64,000 nucleotides of DNA from Pachyseris speciosa. Its lineage: Eukaryota > Cnidaria > Anthozoa > Scleractinia > Pachyseridae. The stretch spans positions 521,001 to 585,000 of the forward strand of contig JAEMWC010000237.1 of assembly GCA_016490735.1 (NCBI GenBank), in the 5' to 3' direction. The notes beneath the pieces were generated by a model that was not told the DNA's origin, made no database searches, and saw only the letters and a list, made by a program, of their open reading frames with translations. The stretch's first letter is position 1. Each line of letters begins with the position of its first letter. Shown piece by piece: positions 1-12,300 of this stretch. The position numbers and the translations under genes were made by a program.

Positions 1-1768
1 TTAGACCCGACATGCTTCCGGAACATTTGAGAAACGCATGTTGGGTGGCTCTGAAGATTAACACGAGCACGCCTTTAACATATAAAGCGCCTGTTCATAG
101 GTCCGTTCCGAGACCCTGAAGCCTTTCTGGAATGAAAATAGGACTGATGAGTAGATGCGCTTATTCCACTTGCTCGTTATAACAGCTTGTGAGTCCATTT
201 GGTCCGGAATAATGTATGTATAGTAGTACTGTGAGATGACCTAAGTTGCCTTGGTTTCTCTTTCTGCAGACTGTTCCCACATTATAATCAGTAGAGTGAC
301 CTAATTAGAAATTATAAAATTAGAAAACGTCTTTCTTCTTCCTACTAAAATTGACCATTAGTGTTTATTTTATGAATAAACATAGTGTACAAAAGGGACA
401 AAAAGAAACAGATCAGCTGCTGCTTGTGCTAAGAATGTTACAGGTTATTTTAAATTCACAAAAGAAATCCACAAATGCTTCGTAATCTCCCGAGAAATTT
501 CCGGAAGAAACTGAAAGCTGCAGAGGTAGTCCCGTTTTCCTGGTTTAAATTTTCGAGACGGAAATTTTCCATTTTATTCTTGTCCCAGGCCTTTTTGGGG
601 CTAGTTCCAGACTGTCTCTGTAAATTAGAGAGTATTGCACAAATTGATGGTATGACGCGGAACTTTCCAAATGGGACTTTTGTTTGCCATTGTATATTTA
701 TGAAACCGAAGGCTAAGAAGTTTTCGCACGCAAATAGACACTCCGTTGGGGTTTCAAAGAAACACTATGAGCCAGAGGCTCCCAAGAAGAATATTCCAGC
801 AAAATACTCTTTTATTGCTTTTAATTTGTAACACGGACTAATCTCTTTGGAAACGTATGTCGCCGAAACCTTTTGGTGACAGACAATCATTTTCCGAATT
901 TGCGAACTGATGTTGGCTTTCCGAAAATGCTAGCTGGCGGCTTTTGTCGCATTTTCCACGGCTTCTTACGAAAGTTTGAGCTGACATTTCGCCGATGAAA
1001 CGGCTCTAGTTTTTCTTTCCTCACAATTTAATCCTTCCAGACCTTTCCACTGTAACAATCTTTTGGGTGACTTGATATCCGGCCAGCCCAGTTAGAAAAA
1101 AATGACACAAACACTGCCGGCCGAAAAACAATGAAGATCACGGAGTGCTAAGTGACACTGTTTCTCTGTGTGATCCTTTTGTTCCTTGGCCACACCTCTG
1201 ACATAACCAGTTGGCCTGCCTTAGAATCATGTTATACTCAACAATTTGAATTATTCGTGTTTTATCTTTGAACAGTCGGTATCACTTGTGATTTGCTTAT
1301 TTATATACCTTTAAAACGAGCGCCATGATCGATTGACATAACTGAGATCATCTTCAATAGGTACTCACAATACTTACAATGTACCATGACTTGGAATGAC
1401 TTGGAAGTTGTTCCCTGGTAATTTTCTGAAGTATTTTCCTTCGAGTTATCAACAATTGTCGGTGGAACGTACGTGAGCTGACAATTCATGATATTTAGTT
1501 CCCCGTCTGGCGACTATTGCATGATTAAATAATCGGTATTTATTGATCTCGATTCGATATTTCCAAAACGGATGGATAATATTTGCCATTTGAGTGCAAT
1601 ATATCGCTCTATAGATATGCAAATACGGACGGTCGGAAGCATTGATAAGGAGCGTCGTTTTAAATTTTTTCATTAAAAAATCTTGTTGGGCTGAAATCAT
1701 CTGAGCACTAAAAATACTCTGCGGCGCCTTAAGTGGGCGTTCAGTCGTTCACTGGAGAAGAAAGAGCA
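1..1768. other. 5' flank without a supported gene
   Basis: No splice-consistent or family-recognisable coding region was seen. An open frame at 475-831 has no recognisable domain and lies in AT-rich sequence with many TTTTCC/GGAAAA tracts like those inside the MITE at 10258. The promoter and any 5' non-coding exon of the tetraspan gene that starts at 1769 should lie in the last part of this stretch, but no specific element can be named. Confidence 0.4.
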
Positions 1769-4700
1769 ATGTGCAGAAGTATAAAACTCGGTAATTTTAT
1801 CACCGAAGATAGAGCATGGAAGATTCCTATGTCATCTGGAATGTTTGCTTTTATTCTGGGGCTCTCTTGTTTTGGAGTCGGAATGAAGTTGTCAGAATAC
1901 AAGAAAAGCCCAAGTTTACCACCGATGATAGCTGGAGCCCCGGTAAGACCCACACAAAAGCTTTGATAATACTCTTTGCAAAGGTATCATATACGAATTT
2001 AATGGGTAGCAATTTTTTATAACGCGTAAGCAAGAGGCAGTGCCTCAGCAGGAATAGGCAAAGTCATGGATTACGGACACTCGGGTTATATTGCGTGTAA
2101 CATTTCTCCGCTGCAAATGTTTCAAGAGACAGCCCTGTGTACAGGATTTGCTTATAAATAATTGACTATTGTGTGTCTTTAAACCTCAAATAGCGCGTAA
2201 AAGGGATAAAATTCCGGTAAATGAAAAGGCTTAGTCAGGCTAGTTTGTCACAACTTCAAACGCAGCCTTACTGTACAGCAGTGTTTACAATGGAACAGGT
2301 CTGCAAAGCTAAACAAAGTAAATAAACCAAACATTTATAATCCCAATAGCCTTCATTTGAAAATAGAACTAATAATCCGTTTGTTTTTCATTGTTTTATA
2401 ACAAAAGCAGCCAGACAGAGCCAAGTTGTATTTGTCACGGCTGAAGTGTTGGTGAATCGCTCAATATCACTTGATCACGGAGGACCTTAGATTCGGCTGG
2501 AAGACATGAATACACGATAACTTAAAATTTGTGACTTAGGAAAGGGCAATATTTCTTTATTTTGAGGAGCTGGGCCTTTTAAAAGCCTTTTAAAGGCCTT
2601 TCCGTTTTACGCTTCACTAACGTGTTTTCTCGTTTAAATTTTTCAAATGGCGATAAGCTAATGTTTGCTTCATTTTAAAATTACGACAGGCAACATTTTT
2701 ACGCATTCTATAGCCCAAAGCGTAGGCGTATTGTCTGGTGGACAGACCACTTCTAGTATTTTCAGCCCGGATAGAATAGAGTAGGCGTTGAGAGTCTAAA
2801 CGAAACGACGAAAGAGGAGAGAGACAATCAAGATCTCTTTCGTTTCTCTTAATCTGGCTATATGTTCAATGCCATTCAAGATGGCGGGAGGATATACATA
2901 CTAATAAACCCTGGTCTCACGCTTTACGTGTACCTACCGTCTCCACTCCCCATTCACCAAAAATGCGGTCACACGACCTCGCATTTTTGTTTTCTGCCAA
3001 CTGCCCCTGATGAAATAAAACTGGAAAGCTGTTCGCTGTTATATTCTAGAAAGCGTGAATATTACACGTTGAAGCTTTCAGTGAATATATAGTATGTAAT
3101 ACAACCTGCCTTACTGAAGGACCTGAGGTCCCTTCCGCAATAGGTATAGCGCTATATTTGCATTTGCTCGTTATGTTCCCTTTTGGCCCCTAGCTCGCGT
3201 TTGATATCCATTAGCGAGGTAGCCGATCTAGTTAATTTGTCGCAACAGGTCGAGAGGTTTTTGACATAAACGGATCTATTTGAAAATAGGTACTTAAATA
3301 CTGTCAGTGATAGTGGAATACTTCGTAGCGACGGAAACTGTACCTATTTTGCTGATCCATTCTCTGAGGTTTAGGCTTAGGATTTTACTTCATCTTATAA
3401 GGATTTGCTGTTAAAAGAAGTGCAAAAGAAAGCACAGAATTTCCCCCAGCTCCTGTTCAATTCATAACATTTTGTTTTGTTTTTGCAGATGGTCGTTGCA
3501 GGGATAGCAGGAATGATTGGCGGACGAACGAGAAAAAGCTGGCTGGTAGGATAACTTAATTAATTATTATTATCTGAGTTTGTAGGAGTGTTAAGTTCAA
3601 GTTCAAGTTTAAGTTCAAGTTTATTAAGAAAAATTGAGAAAATACAAAATAGGATGTACCACTGCTCGCAGTTAGCTATAGCTATTCGAGGCGAGCAGTG
3701 GCTTGACACTAAGTAGAATAATTACAATAACAATACAGTTAAAATACTGAGTAGAATTAATTATTATCGTACAATACATTAAAATAAGCTGAATACTTGA
3801 TACAAAGTGAATAATTACAATTACAATACAATTACAATACTAATACATTACAATACATATTCAAATCCAATAGATCAATATACCCATTCGCCTCCGAGAG
3901 TTTTTGTAGGAGCATATTTTGAATGTTGCGTTTAAATTTCACTTTAGGCATTTGACGAATTTCATTAGATAGGTTATTCCAGACTCTAACACCGTTTCTT
4001 GAAAAAGCCATGTCTTGCTTGTCTAATCTACAGTAGAGTATTCGAGAAAGAAGTTGCCTCTTGTTGATGATCTTGTGTTATGTGAATGAATATTATGTTG
4101 GTATTTAAATAAATTACTTATTTGAGGTGGCGATGTGTTATTTGAGACGTCATACATTAAGACGGCAACTGACTTGAAGTAAAGAAGATCTAGGGGTAGT
4201 AGACTGGATGAAATGAAGAAGGGTACTGCGTGAGCTCTATAATCACCAAAAAACATGAGGCGAAGGGCACGTTTCTGAAGACATAGGATTTTGTTTCTGT
4301 GGATTTTGTCTGCTCGGACCCACGCTGTTATACCATATAACAAATAGGGTTGAATCAGCGATCTGTATATATGTTGTAAAGTATTAAGAGGTACGAAATG
4401 TCTTAGCCTAGCAATAATGCCAATCGATGTGCTTATTTTAGAGGCTATATGTAAAATACGATGTTTCCAAGAGAGGTTCTCATCAATAAGCACGCCTAAA
4501 TATTTAACATAACTTTTACGTTCCAAAGATGTGTAAGAGTTGGTATGATGGTTGGTTAGACAGTGTGGTGCGGAAAAGGAGCAGTTGTTGAAAGTTTACT
4601 TAATGTTTTTTTTTGCATACAAGGACGAGTACCTTCCGTTTTGAAAGTTAGACTAAAAACAAGAGATCTTGCATGATATTGATTGAAGTCACAATGCTTA

Positions 4701-5875
4701 CAACACAACACGCAACTCCTATTGCTGCTGCTCGAATGGTGCCAAATTAAGAAAGCGGGGCGGCAATGCTTATGCAAAAGGATTTTAATACATGCGACAT
4801 GCGACATTGGAAACTTTAAATTGTTTCCGACTCACAACAGTTATAAACTGCTTAATCACCTTATGGTGTATGTTCTTGTTTTTTTCGAGCAGATATCCGT
4901 CCACGTGGTGTTTTGTTTATTAGTGGGTGTAATCAGTTTGCATCTGACGTTTATTTTCCTCGGAAAAGAAGCCAAGTCAAGAGAACTCTACAAAGCCAAG
5001 TGCCAGTCAAAATTCAAAGGGACGGGTAAGTGAATGTACACACCTTTCTTGTGTATACACGGCAGGGGCGAATGGATTCACCTGTCAAGGATGCAATGAT
5101 ATGCTATTTTCGTCATTAAATTGACATTTTTGCACCGTCAGTTTTCAAAGCTACACACCTCCCTGCCCCGCCAGCACCTTTTTAGAGACCCTCTCAGGGT
5201 CCAATCCATAGGAGGGGGTGCATCATTGTTTACGTCAACACCAATAAACTAAACCACATAGTGTTTTTCTTTCTTTTTTGCAAAATACTTGTTATATTAG
5301 AAAGCCGCAGGTCATCTCTCTCGGGGCGGGGCGGGGGGAGGCACACCGCTGGGAACACGAAAACCACGAGGGACTTTCATCGTGAGCCAGTCCCTTCAGT
5401 TCAGTCTCAAGTCACGTACGTTTTCTTACTTGTGCTTCATATTTTAGATTACTGCGAAAGGTATGCTGCTACTCTTTCCATGACAGCCCTGTCGGTTTTG
5501 GCTTGCGCACTGGTACCCTTGGGAATTGTTTGCTGTGCTGCAAAAAAGTGCATGACTTCACAATATGACGTGAACGAAGAGCAGGTAAGTTACTGAAGAC
5601 AGATTTGGTTTAACTGTAACGCGCACGCGTGCCTATTTTCCCACCGGTACAAGCCATTTTAACTGAGCTGCTCCATCTTCAACCAAATGAGCAGGACGCG
5701 AAGAAATACAAATCACTACGAATACGTCAAGGACAATCACTTTCAAGTAATAAGCCAAGTTTAACGTTAGTTTACCTTTAAAAAGTCGTTATTGTTTGAA
5801 TTCGATCAGTTTTCGAACTTCGCCATGCTACAAGAACCTCCTGTTGAATGAAGGATACTAGATAGCACACTAAAG

Positions 5876-5944
<69 letters not shown>

Positions 5945-7468
5945 AGTATTCGGAGTGTGGTTCGATCGTGCTGTCTGTTCTTTAGTCTATAGCGTAAGCA
6001 GGGTAGCTTTTAGAACAATGGACTCTATCATATTTAACTTTTCATCGATGCAGATAGTTGACACGGAGTTCTCTACAAACAGAGTGACGTGAAACCAAAA
6101 TAAGGCAATTACTCTGACCAATCACATGACGCACACAAACAGCGCAATGAACCGATCAGAATTCGGAGCAATTGCGTGCAGCCGGCTCAAGCTTCACGCG
6201 ATTGTTTTTAGTTTTGCTTCTTTCTAGTTGAGAAATGTTATGTGGACTCGCGTTTTGCCATCCAATCACAGAGCGAAGTAAAAACAAACCAAATTAAAGG
6301 AGAATTACATATTTTGAACACTCAATTAAAAAGTGCTCTGTTTACTTCACTGGTTCATTAAGTCTGTTCCTCGTTTCTACAGGAAGAGGAAAACCCACCA
6401 TTAGACAGGCAACGAGAATCAGAATCAACACGAACCAAAGCAAGAGATCATCATGCTCCATCTCGAAGACTCCAAACAGAAACTATTGAGCCAAACTACA
6501 GTCGGAAACATCGGCAACATAACAACAATAACCATAGCAACTCGAGAGCTCCCGCTAATTACAAAAACGATGCCGACAAGAACATGCCTAGTAGCAACCC
6601 GGCTAGGAATCACAGACCAGGCAGCCAAATTCCTTGCAACAATTCACCTAGAAACCAAGCACAACATAGTCAACACCTTAGCAACCCAGAATCTGACCAT
6701 CAGACACCGCGAAACGACCCAAATAACAAACATCGGCCCAGCAACGTCGCATCTAGCAACCATACGCCAAGAAACCAAGTGTCTCGAACTGATCTGCCTA
6801 GAAACCCGGCACCTAGCCACCATCTGCAAAGTGGCCAGGTACCTTCAAGTAATCCGACCAGAAACCAGCTGCCTAGTAAAGAAGAGTCTAATAAACAGGC
6901 ACAAAGACATCAGGAGCATGGAAAATTCCATCATCGCAACCACACGCCATCAGACAAGGCACCTAGCAACCAGCCCTCCAACAAACAGGCGCTTAGCAAT
7001 CACATGTGTAGAAGCAACGTGCTCGAAAATTTTCCACCTAGTAATCAGACACCTAAGCAAAACGTCCCTAAAGACCTTGTACTCAGGAGCCAGGACCCTG
7101 GTAAAGTGGTACCTATAAACAGTTCACATAGAAACGAGGCACCAAACAGTCATTTGTCAAGCAATCAGGAGAATAGAAAGAAATTGCTTGGCAATCATCC
7201 TCCAAGTAACCAAACACCTAAAAACTATGCGCCAAAAACCCAAGCGCCCAGAGGTCAGGCTACAAGAGTTCATGTCGTGCCTAGCAACCAAACGCCAAGC
7301 AGCAACACGCCTGATGGTAGGGGGCATGAAAGGCAAATGCATCGGAAACAAAACGTTTACCCAATCAAAGTGGTACAGAGATTCTCTTCAGTTCAGACTA
7401 ACGACTTGACGCCTGGTCAGCGGAGAGAAATGCTGTTATCAAACACAATAGAGGACTCATTTGCATGA
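1769..7468 (+). CDS. Tetraspan membrane protein, MS4A/CD20-like, with Asn/Pro/Ser/Gln-rich tail
   Basis: Five-exon model: 1769-1942, 3489-3545, 4893-5025, 5448-5584, 6383-7468, joined at GT..AG sites with phases 0, 0, 1, 0, giving about 528 aa. Four hydrophobic segments are seen: SSGMFAFILGLSCFGVGM (exon 1), VVAGIAGMIGG (exon 2), SVHVVFCLLVGVISLHLTFI (exon 3) and ALSVLACALVPLGIVCCA (exon 4). A short cysteine-containing loop ends in DYC before the fourth segment. The last exon encodes a ~360-aa hydrophilic tail of imperfect repeats such as PSNQTP and PRNQ, ending in a basic stretch and TPGQRREML. One transmembrane segment per exon and the loop layout resemble MS4A proteins; that name is inference. 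The ATG at 1769 was preferred to the in-frame GTG at 1733. A sister gene lies convergently at 8183-15232. The repeat tail is unlike the MS4A proteins I know and is probably disordered and cytoplasmic. Splice sites look sound; the 5' end is least certain. Confidence 0.62.
3592..4530 (-). mobile_element. LINE (non-LTR retrotransposon) 3' end, truncated
   Basis: The minus strand at 4023-4526 is open and encodes the C-terminal end of a non-LTR reverse transcriptase: YVKYLGVLIDENLSWKHRI, then LRHFVPLNTLQHIYRSLIQP and YLLYGITAW, a pattern common in CR1/L2/Jockey-type LINEs. A 3' untranslated part follows to about 3592, where a short tandem of TTCAAG/AAGTTC units looks like the insertion tail. The catalytic RT domain is absent, so this is a 5'-truncated dead copy. 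It lies antisense in the intron between exons 2 and 3 of the tetraspan gene. Confidence 0.75.
5878..5942. repeat. (AT)n microsatellite
   Basis: About 30 uninterrupted AT units in the fourth intron of the tetraspan gene, preceded by two ATAC units. Confidence 0.97.
6088..6296. repeat. Dispersed repeat, copy 1
   Basis: The stretch from about 6088 (AACCAAAATAAGGCAATTAC) to 6296 (AAACAAACCAAATTAAAG) is clearly similar to 34324-34555. Both contain CAATTACTCT, ACACAAACAGC, AATCAGAATTC and the closing TTGAGAAA, CCATTCACAGAG-type and AAACAAAACC blocks. No terminal repeats or target duplication were seen, so the class is unknown. Confidence 0.6.
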
Positions 7469-8182
7469 AAAGGAGGGCAGCCTCCAGTACTACACTGACT
7501 AACTTAATTGTTCAAAGTTCTTAACAGTTATTTTAATTGAGCCTTTAAATAAGCAATTTTTATTATTTATATTTCCTATTTTCAGATTTTATTTCAGTTT
7601 TGAAATTCAGTTCCTAAAGCCAATTAATGAGGAAAGAGTAAATCTATTTCATAGTATTTTATAGAAAAGTTTTCTTCATAGTATGGTGAATCAATTTAGC
7701 TATAATTTCGACGAGAGATTACTTTGATCACGACATTAAATTAATGATGCAAAATAACGAGTTTATTTTAAAAGTGTAATGATTATAAATGATTAATTTT
7801 CTAATTTATTTTAATTAACAATGCTTTTACTTTGTTTTATATTAAGAGTATGTCAGCTTTAGCAGTAGATTGAAGTTTGCTGCGTATCCGTTTGACAAGA
7901 CTCATTATATTAAAAACTGAATAGTCAGTTATATGTTGTTCAGAGAATCAGCAGGCTCAACATGAAGAATAGTACTATTTCCAGTGAGAATCGTTCACTG
8001 ATGTAGCAGGCTTATTTCATGATCAGCGGATTTTGTGTCGTTGGTTCTAATTTATGAATGTGGGAACAGCATACGGCATTGACTCTAAAAGAATTCGATG
8101 CTTTTTACCACTGTTTTGCTTTTTGTCATTTCAAGCTGGATCAGACTCTGTTCAATTAAGAATCTGAAAAGAATACAATCTT
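7469..8182. other. Convergent 3' untranslated region between two tetraspan genes
   Basis: AT-rich spacer between the stop codons of the two convergent tetraspan genes. On the minus strand a canonical AATAAA (TTTATT on plus near 7761) could serve the minus-strand gene. For the plus-strand gene only weak variants such as ATTAAA near 7735 were seen. No other gene is apparent. Confidence 0.5.
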
Positions 8183-9339
8183 TCACACCGTTGTCTGTAT
8201 TTCGCTGATCCGAAGGCTCTTTCTCCCATTCCTGTACCCATACTTTTGTGTCGATGTAGTATCAAATGCAGTCGCGTAATCCGTGGAGTGGAAGCTATCG
8301 CTTTTGACTTGGTTCTTGTAGCTAACTCGCTCTGACCTAGCTCTGGATTGATTGCGCTCGAGCGATGTTTTTCCCATGGTCCCAATCGACTCGTAATCTT
8401 CTGCCTAAATGTTTGCAAGGAACGAACGAACCAACAAAAAGCCGATCAGTTACAAAGAAAATGGAAGAGAAATAGGTTAATATGACTGACTGAAACTCAT
8501 AAATAAGTCTAAAAGTTATTTGGTTCTGGTAAAGCTGACGCTGCACTAAGGTTTTGAAAGCCACCTAGTCGCAAAATATAATAACATTTAGTATACATCT
8601 ACGCAGCGTTCTATGACGAATACCGTTCTCCGATTGGCTACGCCACTCGCTATCTATCCTGTGATAGATAGTGAGTAGCGATTGTCCACAAAATGGCGGC
8701 CGCTTCTTCGCGTTTTCGAAGTATCGGCGACGAGAATTTAGATAATTTACTTGTTTATTATTGAACGAGTAGTAGATTTATACTAAAACAATTAGATTAT
8801 TTGCTCTCGATTTTTATGCGTGATAGCTGATTCGGGCTGCGCTCTCATCAGCTATCACCCGATAGAAATCGCGAGCTCATAGTCTAATTGTTAAATATAA
8901 CAGGGAGATTTATGTTCAATTTATTTTCAATCTGTAGTGGCTGCAGATCAGAGTTAATACAGGAAATGTCAGCTTTTTGGGTCGCTTTTCTCAGTGACAA
9001 TGGTGTCTTTGATTGCGTACGTTAAATCACCAGCCACTGTCAAATTACAAAGATATTCGGAGAGTTTAATCAACTTACCTCAACAGTGCAGCAAAGTAGC
9101 TGGGAAGACTCTATCACACCGGCTAACGAAATGGCAGCCTGGAGAATCAACACGCTAATGAGGCCGATCATCAGGATTGACTCTGTGTCATAGGGACAGT
9201 ACACTAAATACAAGGGGAGCAGAAAGATTTTATTTAAACGTCAGTAGCAAATAAAGAAAAGCGATCGTAAAAACTGATACTTTATACCTTTGGCTGAATA
9301 CAGTAGCACGATTCCCCCCATCCCCCCCCCCCCCCCACA

Positions 9340-9374
<35 letters not shown>

Positions 9375-12300
9375 AAAAAAAAAAAAATTAAATGGCCGTG
9401 AACTGGGTAATGTAATATAAAGAGCGAGTGTTTCTGAAGTCTGATAGAAGCAAGGCGAACGTTCAGTTCCTCACCGTGCTCACATTCTCCCACTGATCTT
9501 CGCGCGGTGAGCGCGAGCCCCACGCAAGCCGCGAGGATTCCTCCGAGGAAACACGAAATGACGGAAGCAGCGAGGAACAGCCCTGTCTGAAAATAAGTGC
9601 AGTTTTGTCGTGTAGAATATGCTACAAACTACTTGCCCTTTTTCTTACCCCTAGATATCCGATATAGGGGTCGCTTGATCGCAAAAGCCGGGCTTCATGT
9701 ATGGTAACCTTCTGATTTGCAATCTAAGAATTTGATTTTTATTAATTGTGTTTCTTTTGTGCTTTCATTTCAATAAATTTCATGAGCAAAATGTATACTG
9801 CTATCACAAAACACTTACCAAACTAGATTTATGTGATTTTATCAAGTAACTGAAGCAATATTTATACTAGCTAGCGTGACTCTGACTTGTCAGTTGAAAG
9901 ACAACCAATTTTTCCCTTTTCTTGTCTTAGACACCCTGTTGAGGAATAGACGCATGGTACTTGATAGCATTGCCACCAGTTTTGGCACATGTTGTAGCCT
10001 GCGAGCAAGCTCTCTCCAGGGCTGGGGGTGAAAGGAGGGAAACCACTCCCTACCCCCGGGCAGTCGGATGTCTATCAGCTGTCTCCGCTCAGTATAAAGC
10101 GGCCACCCCCTATTAAGCGGTCAGATGTTATCAAAGTCCCAAAATTATTTTCAGTAAAATACTGTAAATAAACAGTAAAAAGTGAAAGTCATAAGCAAAG
10201 GACCGCCAACGATAATGCTGTAAAACGTAGGATAACGGGTTCATTGTGCAATTTATTCAGGGGCACCCAACGACAAGTTTCGGTGGATATCTGTTCGGTG
10301 GAGGGTAATTCGCCTTGCGCTTTCGGTGTCGATTTAAGAGTGCACTCGGATTTTCGTAACTAAAACGTGGCCTAAAAGATTCGAAATTGCGAAATCATAG
10401 CCCCTAATGTTTTCGGAAAGGTCGTAATTGCCGATTTTGGCAGTCAAAAACGTCAGCTAGCATTTTCGGAAATAAAATATTTCCGTAGAAAGTTCGTGGA
10501 AAGTTCATTTCAGCTTGCATTTTCTCAAAGGAAGGTTTTGTTCCCTAACATTTTCGGGCAATTACAATTTTAGCTAGGGAATCCGAACAGATGAACTTTT
10601 TCTAGCTTATGAAAACACCGCTTTAAACAGACTTCAAACACCATAAGGGACTTAAAAATGCCTTTCTACAGCTTTTGGTTGATTTGGCTCGTTGGGTGCC
10701 CCTGTTTATTGGCGCTCGCATTGAGCTGGCGTCTTTTAAATCTGCTACACCATGCCGATGAGTCCCAATAAGGACGAAACAGCTGTCCATGGTTGCAGCC
10801 CTACTTTATCGAGTCTCGGTCATGTTGGTGTCTCGCAAAGTCAACTTTTTTCACGTAGTATTAGCCTTGCTTGTTACATGTAAATAAAGCCCTATTAAGC
10901 AGCCACCTCTATTAAGCGGCCACGGCCACCTTAATTTTGGTCGTCCCGATGGGGGTTTTCCATTGTCTTTCCCCCTATTACAGGGTCACAAAAAATTTAA
11001 GACACGTAGTTTGGCTTTGTTTTGGAAAAGGCGATGACAGATAAGCCGGAAGCAAGGCGGAAGTAGTGAAGACTGATAAACACTCGTTTATTATTGTCTA
11101 GACGTGATTTTTGTGTTTGAATAAATTGACGTTTCTACTAAGTCCCATGCTAATTCCTGACGAGCCCCTATCAAGCGGCCTGCTCCTATTAACCTTTTAT
11201 TTCCCCTAGGGTGGCTAGTAGGCATGAATAGATTGTGCTAGTAAATCCAGCAAAAGTTGCTTGACAATACACCCAAAAGTTGCTCTAAAGTTGCCCAAAA
11301 ATTTAAAAGTTGCCCGGCCAAATTTAGAAAAGTTGCTTACTTTTGAAAGTCACTTTGCTCAAGATTGCTACTCAAAACATGACCTTGTATGTGTAATTTA
11401 ACATCATTTGTTGTGATCAATATAATCCTTAAGCTCAACGTAAGTAATATTAGTATAAATCTACTAGGCAGTTTGGTCAGTTTTTAACTATTTGTTGACT
11501 CAAAAGTTGTCAAGGAAGGCAAAAGTTGCTCTAGGTTGCTCGCACTACAAAAAGGTTCTGAAAACGCTAAAAGTTGCTCAAAAGTTGCCGAGCACAATCT
11601 ATTTATGCCTAGTGGCTAGGCTTTTGTACATTATGCTAGCATTTTTTCGAGCATTTTAGTGAGGCAAAAGCATTGAGCATTATTCGAGCATTTTAGTGGC
11701 ATTTTCCCGAAAAATTAATTTTTTTTGCGAGAAACTAAAAAAGAAATTATTTTTAGAGAAAATGGAGACTAAAACTCAAAATTCACAGCTGATTTCGAGG
11801 ATTATGTTTTTTTGGCTGTATTTATGAACTTGTATACGTTGTTGTTGTTGTTGTTACTTGCAACACTTGTACGTTTTTGTAAGTGTGAACAGTTAACACC
11901 ATGTTAAAAACTTTGAAATTAATTAAAAACCGTTGGTATAACGAGCATTATCCGAGCATTTTAGTGGCTTTTTTTTGGGAAGACCGAGCATTTTAGTGGC
12001 AAAATTGGAGCATTAAGGTGGAGCATTTTAGTGGGGAAACAAAAGCATAATGTACAAAAGCCTAAGGGTGGCCGCTTAATAGGGGCTCGACTGTAGTCTC
12101 ATTGTACAAATTAATGTGACCTGAAGCCACTCATATAGTGTTATACCGCCGACCGGTTAGCTCAGTGGTAGAGCACCGGACTAGCGTGCGGGAGGTCGGT
12201 GGTTCAAACCCCGGTCGGACCAACACTCAGGGTCTTTAAATAATTGAGGAGATAGTGCTGCCTTTGTAATAACATCTATCTTCTCGGATAAGGACGATAA

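Larger units (their letters stand above)
10885..12096. mobile_element. Pogo-like inverted-repeat element broken by nested MITEs
   Basis: Words of the type CCCCTATTAAGCGGCCAC occur at 10888-10925 and in reverse orientation at 12070-12092 (GGCCGCTTAATAGGGGCTCG, then ACTGTA). Such TTAAGCGG ends beside CAGTCNAACC/GACTGTA are typical of pogo/Tigger-like elements, compare the intact one at 31378. A further fragment lies at 10086-10125. The left end is decayed. Two other MITEs are inserted into this one (see 11219 and 11618). Confidence 0.5.

Noticed and set aside
475..831. 118-residue open frame as a gene
   Set aside because: No domain, low-complexity-like content and no splice or neighbour support.
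6453..7118. 221-residue open frame in the alternative frame
   Set aside because: It is a shadow of the repetitive tetraspan tail exon, whose frame is fixed by splicing.
12151..12222. A functional tRNA gene
   Set aside because: A and B boxes are good, but the T-stem does not pair, the acceptor is ambiguous and a SINE body continues for more than 200 bp.
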